NCBI GenBank assembly: GCA_943367715.1
Contig: CALRJY020000006.1
Coordinates: 124,001-188,000, forward strand
DNA length: 64,000 bases
Direction of reading: 5' to 3'
Source: JAEYXS01 sp943367715
Lineage (GTDB): Bacteria; Verrucomicrobiota; Verrucomicrobiia; Limisphaerales; JAEYXS01
Shown: piece by piece, positions 57,105 to 64,000 of the stretch
How positions within the stretch are numbered: the first letter of the stretch is position 1
Layout: the number at the start of each line of letters is the position of its first letter
Translations under genes and position numbers: made by a program
Notes under the pieces: model-generated
Seen by the model: the letters and a program-made list of their open reading frames with translations, nothing else
Databases searched by the model: none
What the model was told of the DNA's origin: nothing

Positions 57105-58048
57105 GCACTGGAGCAAACACTTCCTTGGCCAAGGCGCAACGCCTCTGCAGTTCGCGTGCTCTCTGGACCATCGTGATCGTATGCCTGCTTCTCTGCACGA
57201 TTACGGTCATCTATTTCAAGATGCAGGCGCTCGCGCGATACCGAGTGATGGAGTCCTTGTTTGACGATATCCAAGTCACGCAAACATCTTCCTCGTCTTA
57301 TGAAGTCAAGTCCGACGACCCTTCGCTTCTCACCTTAGTTGGGATGGGCACCAACACATTCCCTTTGCTGAAGGCCAAACTCGAACAAAAAACCTTAGAT
57401 AGAAAAGACGCTCCACTAAAAGCGCGGTTCAGTGAAACCCTTCGCCTTTTGTCAGGCCACCGCGATCCTGCTTGGCATCAAATAGTACGGATGCAAAAAA
57501 TCGATCTCATCCTGAAGAAAATGGGGCCTCAGGCTGACGCGCTGACACCTTACTTGCTGGGAAAAACCCGCAGCGCCGACCCTTGGGAGCCCAGAGCCGC
57601 CATCTGGGCTTTGCATACGATCAACACCCGTCCCGAAGAAACAATCCATGCCTTAGTTCCCTTGCTTGCTTCAACAAACATAGACATAGCCGTTCATGCA
57701 CGAATGTTAATCGGTCTTTATACCAACCACGCTCACCTCATAGTTCCGTTATTGGAAAAGAATCTGGCTTCCACGAATTACTACCACCGTGTCCTTTCAG
57801 CCTCCGTCTTGGAAAAATTCGGGCATACCAATGCCCTGTTCTTAATGGTAGCGAAAGAGTTGAAGGTGCCCAACTCGCCTCACAAAAATGACGCCGTTGA
57901 ATTTCTGACCTCTGCGGGTACCAATGCATCTGTTGCCGCTCCCAGATTGATTCAATACGCCCAGACACGCGCCACTGCGGCTGAATCCAATCAACTGTTA
58001 GCCATCGTCCGCCAAATCGACCCAGAAGGAAAACACCCACTGCCGTGA
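57101..58048 (+). CDS. HEAT-like membrane protein, array member 3 (diverged N-terminal half)
   Basis: The 315-residue protein starts GTG (STGANTSLAKAQRL), with membrane segment RALWTIVIVCLLLCTITVIY. Unlike the other members it lacks the GKTAEEWF motif after the membrane segment. HEAT-like helices follow (RPEETIHALVPLLASTNIDIAVH), and the end is LLAIVRQIDPEGKHPLP, very similar to member 1. It may be a recombinant with a different N-terminal half. Overlaps members 2 and 4 by 4 bases (GTGA). Confidence 0.72.
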   Translation: MSTGANTSLAKAQRLCSSRALWTIVIVCLLLCTITVIYFKMQALARYRVMESLFDDIQVTQTSSSSYEVKSDDPSLLTLVGMGTNTFPLLKAKLEQKTLDRKDAPLKARFSETLRLLSGHRDPAWHQIVRMQKIDLILKKMGPQADALTPYLLGKTRSADPWEPRAAIWALHTINTRPEETIHALVPLLASTNIDIAVHARMLIGLYTNHAHLIVPLLEKNLASTNYYHRVLSASVLEKFGHTNALFLMVAKELKVPNSPHKNDAVEFLTSAGTNASVAAPRLIQYAQTRATAAESNQLLAIVRQIDPEGKHPLP

Positions 58049-59001
58049 ACACTGGAGACACCACATCCTCACCCAAATCCAAGGCCCGTCGCCTCACCCG
58101 CGCGGATGTGCTCTGGATCATCGTGGGTGTGTGTCTTGCCTTCTGGGGTGTCGAGGTGATTGACCACTCCCTGCAGCCCCAGTATCAGGGCAAGACCGCG
58201 CAAGAATGGTTCCAGAGCGCGTCTTTCCGAGAGATCAATCATGTTTCTCTAGCCGAGGCCACGAACCAGCCCGTCGTGGTGGCCTTCAAACATTTGGGAC
58301 CCGATGCCGTCCACTATCTATGGCAAAAAAACAACCGCGCGCGTTCTCATATAGAAGATTGGCTGGGCGACCTCCAAATACGCCTTACCGGCCAAGAGTT
58401 AGACCACCATCCCAAGTTTGATCCGATGAAAGCCTACTCGTTGTTGGAACACATGGGTCCGGCCGCCGAACCCATCATACCGGAGTTGATCGAACAACTG
58501 CTTCTGGAAGAGCCTGATTACGCCGCTCTTGCAGCCTATCTGTTGGGCAGTATCAGAACCCAGCCGGAAACGGTTCTGCCCGCACTGGTCAAATCCCTGA
58601 CGATGAAAAGGCATAGCTTGGAAGATCGTCAGGCCTGTGTTTATGCCCTGGGAGCCTATGGCTCAGCCGCCGTGCCGTACTTGCCCACTCTGCGGGCCAT
58701 GCTTTTGGATCCCCACCTCAGCCGTGAAGAAAAAGTCCACATCGCTGCCGCCACCCTCCGGATAAGCGGCGAGGTAAAAGACCTGAAACAAGCGGTCGAA
58801 GAATTCTTCACGTTGGATCCACGCGTGGAACAAAAGGACTTCTCCGTCCTCTCTCATCTGGAGGCGCTGGGACCGTTGGCTCAGGAGATAGCGCCCTCGC
58901 TGCTAGCCTATTCCCGGACCACGCCAAGCGTGAACGCTTCAAATTACGTGATAAACGCCCTCCAGACCATTGACCCACAAGGTAAGTACTCCAAACCATG
59001 A
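58045..59001 (+). CDS. HEAT-like membrane protein, array member 4
   Basis: The 318-residue protein starts GTG (NTGDTTSSPKSKARRLTR), membrane segment LWIIVGVCLAFWGVEVIDHS, YQGKTAQEWFQSAS, then HEAT-like helices (RTQPETVLPALVKSLTMKRH, ALGAYGSAAVPYLPTLRAML) and ends LQTIDPQGKYSKP. It lacks INGPGPE, having RISGEVKDL in that place. Overlaps both neighbours by 4 bases. Confidence 0.75.
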   Translation: MNTGDTTSSPKSKARRLTRADVLWIIVGVCLAFWGVEVIDHSLQPQYQGKTAQEWFQSASFREINHVSLAEATNQPVVVAFKHLGPDAVHYLWQKNNRARSHIEDWLGDLQIRLTGQELDHHPKFDPMKAYSLLEHMGPAAEPIIPELIEQLLLEEPDYAALAAYLLGSIRTQPETVLPALVKSLTMKRHSLEDRQACVYALGAYGSAAVPYLPTLRAMLLDPHLSREEKVHIAAATLRISGEVKDLKQAVEEFFTLDPRVEQKDFSVLSHLEALGPLAQEIAPSLLAYSRTTPSVNASNYVINALQTIDPQGKYSKP

Positions 59002-59936
59002 GCACTGGCGAGAACACATGTAAGCCCAGCACTCAAGTGCGTCGCCTCACCCGCTCGCGCCTTCTGCTTGGACTCGTGGTTCTCTGCCTCAGCCTCTGGA
59101 GCATTAAGGCCATCCACCATGCCCTGCAACCGAAGTACGAGGGCAAGACGGCGGAAGAGTGGTTTGAGCAGTATGACATCACCGGCGGATTTCCTGAGGT
59201 CACTGCAAATCCGGTGCCCTTCCAAAACTTGGGCACCAACGCTGTTTGGTTCTTATGGCATGAGTCTCGCCGTAAGGATTCGTCGCTGACCGTTTGGCTC
59301 ATGGAGAAAAAGGACCGCCTCTTTAAAACAAATCGCGGGCCGGCCCGGAGCCACGAAGAGGAGCGCCAATTAAGAGCGACCTTTCTGATCCGCAGTTTGG
59401 GTGCCGCCGCCGACCCTTTGATTCCGGCGATGATCGCTGAACTGCAGTCCGGTAATCCTGTGACAGTCGAATCAACGGTTTGGAATTTGAGCGCTCTTCA
59501 CCGCCAGCCTGCGGTGGTAGTTCCCGCGTTGTTGCAATCTCTGGCTCTGACAAACCGAAATGCCCAGCAACGCGTCAACCACATCCAGGCTTTGAGCGCC
59601 TTAGGCCCTGATGCAGCGGCCGCCTTGCCTGACTTGCGAAGGATGCTGACAAATTCCACCTCCTCCAGCGGCGAATTGTTCTGGCTGAACCACACCATTC
59701 TACGGATCAACGGGCCGGGCCCCGAACTGGCCCATTTCACCAACCGCATCCATCTGGGAAATCTGGCGACTTCACTGGCAGCAGTGGATGAACTGGCAAC
59801 TCTGGGAACTAACGCCCGCCCCGCTGTCCCCGTCTTGTTGAGACTATCCCAATCCCTTACCAATCAATCCGAATCAAATCGTGTCATGATGATGATTCCC
59901 TATATCGACCCCGAAGGTATCTACCAAAAACCCTGA
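58998..59936 (+). CDS. HEAT-like membrane protein, array member 5
   Basis: The 312-residue protein starts ATG (STGENTCKPSTQVRRLTR), membrane segment RLLLGLVVLCLSLWSIKAIH, YEGKTAEEWFEQYD, HEAT-like helices (RQPAVVVPALLQSLALTNRN) and RINGPGPELAHFTNRIHLGNL, ending YIDPEGIYQKP. It is the last member of the array. The 119-bp gap after it holds no gene and the ABC transporter follows. Confidence 0.75.
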   Translation: MSTGENTCKPSTQVRRLTRSRLLLGLVVLCLSLWSIKAIHHALQPKYEGKTAEEWFEQYDITGGFPEVTANPVPFQNLGTNAVWFLWHESRRKDSSLTVWLMEKKDRLFKTNRGPARSHEEERQLRATFLIRSLGAAADPLIPAMIAELQSGNPVTVESTVWNLSALHRQPAVVVPALLQSLALTNRNAQQRVNHIQALSALGPDAAAALPDLRRMLTNSTSSSGELFWLNHTILRINGPGPELAHFTNRIHLGNLATSLAAVDELATLGTNARPAVPVLLRLSQSLTNQSESNRVMMMIPYIDPEGIYQKP

Positions 59937-60055
59937 CCCTGCGGGCAAGGCGTAGCAGGTAGCGCGCAGCCCTCAAAGTTCGTTTTTCAACCGCCCCTTA
60001 GTTCTTGGCGAAGGATTCCCCTTCCCCCACAGTGACCGCAAAGGAATACGTACCT

Positions 60056-60790
60056 ATGCTCGTAGAACTGCGAGGAGTCCTGAAATCCTATGCCAAGACG
60101 CGCGCCCTGAACCGGGTGAACCTGGAGCTCGCGCCCGGCCAGATCATCAGCCTCCTCGGGCCCAACGGCGCGGGCAAGACCACCTTCCTGCGTTGCCTCG
60201 CCGGCATGATCGGCCCCGATGCCGGAGAAGTCCTCTTCGATGGCGAAACCCTTCAGCGCGACCGTCTCGACCTCCGGCGCAAGTTTCTGTTCCTGCCCGA
60301 TTTCCCCTTTCTCTTCTGGGAACACACACCCCTGCGGAACATCTCCATCATCCTGCGCCTCTTCGAGGCTGACCGTCCCGGCGTGGAACAGCGCGTGGCA
60401 GAATTGATGACCGAGTTCGATCTGCTGCCCCTCGCCAATCGCCCCGTGGAAACCCTTTCCCGCGGCCAAGCCTACAAGGTGGCCTTGATCGCCCTGATCG
60501 CCGCCGACCCGGAGCTGTGGCTGCTGGACGAGCCCTTCGCCTCCGGCATGGACCCGCACGGCATCAACGCCTTCAAGACCCACGCCCGCCAAGCCGCCGC
60601 GCGCGGTCGCACCGTCATCTATTCCACTCAGTTGCTCGATGTGGCCGAGCGCTTCTCCGACCGCGTCTGCGTCATCCACCAAGGCGACGTGCATGCCTAC
60701 GACACCCTCGAGAACTTGCGCCATCGCGTGACCGACAAAGCGAACGTGTTGGAAGAACTCTTCCGAAACCTCAAGGAAACCGCTACGTGA
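60056..60790 (+). CDS. ABC transporter ATP-binding protein
   Basis: The 244-residue ATPase has Walker A GPNGAGKT (35-42), signature LSRGQ (134-138) and Walker B LWLLDEP (154-160), followed by a switch His region (TVIYSTQLLDVAER). It energises export or import through the permease encoded by the next gene; the layout (ATPase then a large two-part permease) suggests an ABC-2 type exporter. ATG 60056 has AAAGGA upstream; the frame is open to 60005. The stop overlaps the GTG of the permease by 4 bases. Confidence 0.9.
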   Translation: MLVELRGVLKSYAKTRALNRVNLELAPGQIISLLGPNGAGKTTFLRCLAGMIGPDAGEVLFDGETLQRDRLDLRRKFLFLPDFPFLFWEHTPLRNISIILRLFEADRPGVEQRVAELMTEFDLLPLANRPVETLSRGQAYKVALIALIAADPELWLLDEPFASGMDPHGINAFKTHARQAAARGRTVIYSTQLLDVAERFSDRVCVIHQGDVHAYDTLENLRHRVTDKANVLEELFRNLKETAT

Positions 60791-62544
60791 AGCTGCACTC
60801 ACCAGTCTTTGAGCGCACCCTCAAGCGCGCCGTGAGCCTGCGCCTCAAGGCCTCCTCCAAGGAAGTCCGCAAACGCGCTAAAGAGAGCAGCTCCGTGCGG
60901 CAACATATCCCCGGGGATATCATCTGGCATCTCTATTGCATCGTCAGCCTGTGCATCACGATCGCCTCCCTGAAGGGACAGGGCTTCAGCACCGGTCTGC
61001 AACTGGCGTTGGTTTCCTTGATAATCCTCGCGCAGGCGTTCTTCTACGTGCCGCATCTCTATCGCATGCTCTACGGCAGCACGGACCTGCCCGCGTTCGC
61101 TTATCTGCCGCTCCCTGATGCGGACATCTTTCATTGGCAATGGCAAAAGGTCGTGCGCCGTTCGCTCTGGCCCGCCATCTACTCTCTCGCCGCTTACCTG
61201 GTGTTTGCCTTGGACCATCAGACCGGCTGGCTGGGTGTGGGTGCCGCCTGCGTGGCCGCCGCTGTGCAATGGCTGGTCGTCCTGAGCCTGACCACGAGCC
61301 TCGCCGCGCATCGTCCCTATTGGCCGCACCAGATCATCGGCGTCATCTTGATGATCCCGTTTCTCGCCCTCCTCTTCGCCCGGAAATATATCCCGCCCGG
61401 CCTGCTGGAGCATATCAACGCCCATGCCTGGATCATGAATTTGGTTTCTCCCACCGGCTGGGTTTCCCAGCTTTTCGGCCAGGTGGCCACCGGCTTCAAC
61501 GCCGTGATGTGGATCCTCCTACCGCTGCTGGCCGGCGTGTTCCTGCTCGCCCGCAGTGCGCGTGAGTTGCTGGCGTCCACCTTCACGTTTGATGAGGCAC
61601 CAGACACCTCGTATGAACTCCCCGCCGATGAACCGCCCTTCCCCACCAGCGATGTCCCCCAAGAATTTGCGGACATTCCGCCTCCCTCCGCCATCCTCGA
61701 ACCTTGGCAACGAACCGGCATCACCGATCATCTGGATAACCTGCACTCCCGCGCCTTCCTCCAACCCACCCAGTTGATCGCCACCGGCTGGATCGAGCGC
61801 CTCTTTCAACGCTGGCTCACTCCCCGCGAAACCTTGCTCATGGAAGCGTTCCTCGGCGGATTTCCTCTTTGGACGAAGACTTGGAATAAGACCGTCTTCA
61901 TCGCCTTGGGCGGCATCGCTATCAGTGCGTGGCTGGCGCGCAGCAGCGCCGAGGATGGTCAGGTGGCCAGCTTGATCTGCGGTTTGATCACCCTATTTAT
62001 GCTCCTGCCGCTGGGGCTCGATTTTCAACGCTTCTTTAGCGGTTACCAGATCGGCACCAGTGCGGTCGCTTTCATGGCCGGCTTTCCCATCAGCTACCGC
62101 GATATCCGGGGACTCTTGTTCAAATCCGCCGCCGTCCGCACCTTGGCCGCCCTGCCCGTCCTCGTGCTCGCCGGCGCGTTGACCGTGGAATTCGTTTTTC
62201 GTGAACAAGGCTCCCGCGGCCTGGTGTGGGGCATGCTCACCGGTGCCAAATTCGCCCTCGCCATGTTGCTGATCCAGCCGGTCATCGCTGCCAGCCACTT
62301 CTCCCGCACCATGAGCCCTCGCAGCGGCCACCTGATGGCACGGACCTTCAACTTCTTCCTCCTCGGCCTCCTGGCTGTCACCTTGATTGTTTCCCTCATC
62401 GCGGGCGTCATGGTGCCGCACCTGCTGGCCTCGCTAGGCGGGCTGGCCATTGCCGGGGTATCATCCCTGCTCCTCGAAGCCATCTACATACGGAAGTACA
62501 ACCGCAACAAAGCCGACCTGCTCATGCAAATTCCCTCCACTTAG
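60787..62544 (+). CDS. large ABC transporter permease
   Basis: The 585-residue membrane protein starts GTG 60787 (VKLHSPVFERTLKRAV) coupled to the ATPase stop. Membrane segments are seen at LYCIVSLCITIASL, LQLALVSLIILAQAFFYV, PAIYSLAAYLVFAL, GVGAACVAAAVQWLVVLSL, HQIIGVILMIPFLALLFA, then a soluble loop, and further segments toward the C-terminus (VFIALGGIAISAWLA; LICGLITLFMLLPLGL; LAALPVLVLAGALTVEFVF; LVTLIVSLIAGVMV-type). It looks like the permease of an ABC-2 type transporter of unknown substrate. Confidence 0.8.
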   Translation: MKLHSPVFERTLKRAVSLRLKASSKEVRKRAKESSSVRQHIPGDIIWHLYCIVSLCITIASLKGQGFSTGLQLALVSLIILAQAFFYVPHLYRMLYGSTDLPAFAYLPLPDADIFHWQWQKVVRRSLWPAIYSLAAYLVFALDHQTGWLGVGAACVAAAVQWLVVLSLTTSLAAHRPYWPHQIIGVILMIPFLALLFARKYIPPGLLEHINAHAWIMNLVSPTGWVSQLFGQVATGFNAVMWILLPLLAGVFLLARSARELLASTFTFDEAPDTSYELPADEPPFPTSDVPQEFADIPPPSAILEPWQRTGITDHLDNLHSRAFLQPTQLIATGWIERLFQRWLTPRETLLMEAFLGGFPLWTKTWNKTVFIALGGIAISAWLARSSAEDGQVASLICGLITLFMLLPLGLDFQRFFSGYQIGTSAVAFMAGFPISYRDIRGLLFKSAAVRTLAALPVLVLAGALTVEFVFREQGSRGLVWGMLTGAKFALAMLLIQPVIAASHFSRTMSPRSGHLMARTFNFFLLGLLAVTLIVSLIAGVMVPHLLASLGGLAIAGVSSLLLEAIYIRKYNRNKADLLMQIPST

Positions 62545-62696
62545 GCTCATTTGGTGAGACGAAGAAACACGCGACCCGTGCTGCCGGTTTCCAGCCGGCA
62601 GTCCGCGACGACCGCCGCAGCTAAAATCACATCCCATTACCCACCTCCCGCTCATCTGGCTTGCGCAGCCAGCCTTTCCTCCTTCATAACAAGCCC

Positions 62697-64000
62697 ATGC
62701 TCGCCAAGGTCAGTTCAGCCTCGGTTCAGGGAATCGACGCCTACCCGGTGGAAGTCGAGGTCAACGCCGCTTTCGGCGATCTCAAGATCATCGTCGTCGG
62801 CCTGCCCGATGCCGCCGTGCGCGAGTCCATCGATCGCGTCGGCACGGCCATCACGAACTCCGGCTTCAAGTTCCTCATGGGCCGCACCACCATCAATCTC
62901 GCCCCCGCCGATGTGCGCAAGGAAGGCCCCAGCTTCGATCTCCCCATCGCCGTCGGCATGCTCGCCGCCAGCGAACAGTTCGCGTGCGATCAGCTCGAGA
63001 ATTTTCTCATCACCGGCGAACTCGCACTGACCGGTGCCGTTCGTCCCGTAAAAGGCGTCCTCGCCATGGCCCTCCGTGCGAAGGCCGAAGGCAAGGCGGG
63101 CATCCTCGTTCCCGTGGACAACGCCCCCGAAGCCGCCGTGGTCAAGGGCTTGAACGTCATCCCTGTGCGCAACCTCCGTGAAGCCGTCGGCTTCCTCGAA
63201 GGCGAAGTAAAGATCGCCCCCTTGCGCGTCGATGTGAACGGCATCTTCGATGAACTCCATGATGATGATGTCGATTTCAGCGAGGTGAAAGGCCAGGAGA
63301 CCGTGAAGCGCGCTCTCGAGATCGCCGCTGCCGGGGGACACAATCTCCTGCTCATCGGCCCTCCCGGCACCGGCAAGTCCATGCTCGCGAAACGGCTGCC
63401 CACCATTCTCCCGCCGCTCACGCTCGATGAAGCGCTGGAGACGACCAAGATTCATAGCATCGTCGGTCTGCTGCAACCCGGCCAAGGCCTCGTCACGCGC
63501 CGTCCCTTCCGTGCCCCGCATCATACTGCGAGCGATGCCGGCTTGCTCGGCGGCAGCATGAATCCTACGCCCGGCGAGATCTCCATCGCCCATCACGGCG
63601 TACTCTTTCTGGACGAATTGCCCGAGTTCAAACGCAGCGCGCTCGAGACCATGCGCCAGCCACTCGAAGAAGGCAAAGTCACCATCTCCCGCGCGGCCGG
63701 CACCATGACGTTCCCCTCTCAATTCATGCTCATCGCCGCGATGAACCCGACTCCCGATGGCAAGATGCCCGCCGAATCCAGAAGCTCTCCGCGCGACATC
63801 CAGAACTACCTGAACCGCATCTCCGGTCCGCTGCTGGACCGCATCGATATCCACGTGGAAGTGCCGCAAGTGAAGTTCCAGGAGATGACGAGCGGCAAGC
63901 CCGGTGAAACCTCGGCCGTGATCCGCGAACGCGTCGTTGCCGCGCGGCAGGTGCAGCAGAAACGTTTCGCCGACAAACCGCGCCTCACCTGCAACGCCCG
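62697..64000 (+). CDS. comM: ComM/YifB-type AAA+ ATPase, partial (C-terminus off the right edge)
   Basis: The visible 434 residues match the YifB/ComM magnesium-chelatase-like family: N-terminal domain (MLAKVSSASVQGIDAYPVEV, GLPDAAVRESIDRV, TINLAPADVRKEGPSFDLPI), AAA+ Walker A GPPGTGKS (221-228), Walker B LFLDEL (303-308) and the sensor region FMLIAAMNPT. ComM is a branch-migration helicase that helps DNA integrate during natural transformation. The gene begins at ATG 62697 and runs off the window. A short CTGCCGG/CCGGCAG repeat lies in the 150-bp spacer before it. Confidence 0.9.
   Translation, partial: MLAKVSSASVQGIDAYPVEVEVNAAFGDLKIIVVGLPDAAVRESIDRVGTAITNSGFKFLMGRTTINLAPADVRKEGPSFDLPIAVGMLAASEQFACDQLENFLITGELALTGAVRPVKGVLAMALRAKAEGKAGILVPVDNAPEAAVVKGLNVIPVRNLREAVGFLEGEVKIAPLRVDVNGIFDELHDDDVDFSEVKGQETVKRALEIAAAGGHNLLLIGPPGTGKSMLAKRLPTILPPLTLDEALETTKIHSIVGLLQPGQGLVTRRPFRAPHHTASDAGLLGGSMNPTPGEISIAHHGVLFLDELPEFKRSALETMRQPLEEGKVTISRAAGTMTFPSQFMLIAAMNPTPDGKMPAESRSSPRDIQNYLNRISGPLLDRIDIHVEVPQVKFQEMTSGKPGETSAVIRERVVAARQVQQKRFADKPRLTCNA

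Noticed and set aside
62715..63869. 384-codon minus-strand frame opposite comM
   Set aside because: No ribosome site or motif; the plus strand encodes Walker motifs and a conserved family.
1..64000. CRISPR arrays, tRNA and rRNA genes
   Set aside because: No regularly spaced direct repeats of CRISPR type, no tRNA T-loop signature and no rRNA-like conserved segments were found by eye; a tRNAscan/Infernal run would be decisive.

Overview
The window reads as a high-GC chromosome segment of a PVC-group bacterium, most likely a Verrucomicrobiota member (Limisphaerales/Pedosphaera-like). This is inferred from gene content: a PQQ-type propeller with embedded EF-hands, a secreted VCBS/FG-GAP protein, a Tat-exported xylose-isomerase-like TIM barrel, a PEP-CTERM-like protein, a tandem family of membrane-anchored HEAT-like proteins, a stand-alone AraC-type HTH protein, and several families of interspersed intergenic repeats. 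No rRNA, tRNA or CRISPR array was seen.

Layout. 1-510: 5' part of a secreted-protein gene on the minus strand. 511-1107: non-coding, with a possible structured RNA. 1108-24506: a nearly complete Mu-type head plus siphovirus tail gene cluster, all on the plus strand: lipoprotein, permuted papain-like hydrolase, gp25-like, winged helix, gp27-like, large terminase, DUF935 portal, morphogenesis protein, protease/scaffold, decoration protein, capsid, gp36-like, gp37-like, tail tube, frameshifted chaperone, tape measure, then a tail-tip module resembling the Rhodobacter gene transfer agent (DUF2460/DUF2163-like fusion, NlpC/P60, tip attachment protein) and fibres. No transposase, integrase or repressor is present, and the spacers carry host-type repeats. 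24780-28650 is distinctly AT-richer cargo: LamG-like proteins including a 609-bp internal duplication, a Tat-signal protein, and an FkbM methyltransferase.

28656-36250 returns to host-like sequence: TIM-barrel protein, AraC-type HTH protein with a 20-bp tandem repeat and a structured 3' region, cupin, and an osmoregulated-glucan operon (mdoG, a small membrane protein, mdoH). 36486-37299 holds a putative ADP-ribosyltransferase-fold protein with a small partner. 37494-39947 holds the circularly permuted ATP-grasp / alpha-E pair, followed by a dienelactone hydrolase and a DUF1499 protein.

41664-43914 contains five perfect copies of the 16-bp palindrome TGTTCCACGTGGAACA, a known parS form, flanking and inside mnmG. 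This suggests the segment is close to the replication origin, although parA, parB and rsmG are not in the window. Beyond mnmG come two DUF3185-like proteins, an AT-rich Fic gene, a frameshifted GNAT gene, a PQQ-propeller protein, an esterase, nrdR with an overlapping partner, a PEP-CTERM-like protein and a VCBS protein. 55070-59936 is a tandem array of five paralogous HEAT-like membrane proteins, the last four with 4-base overlaps. An ABC transporter pair and the 5' part of a comM/yifB-type AAA+ gene end the window.
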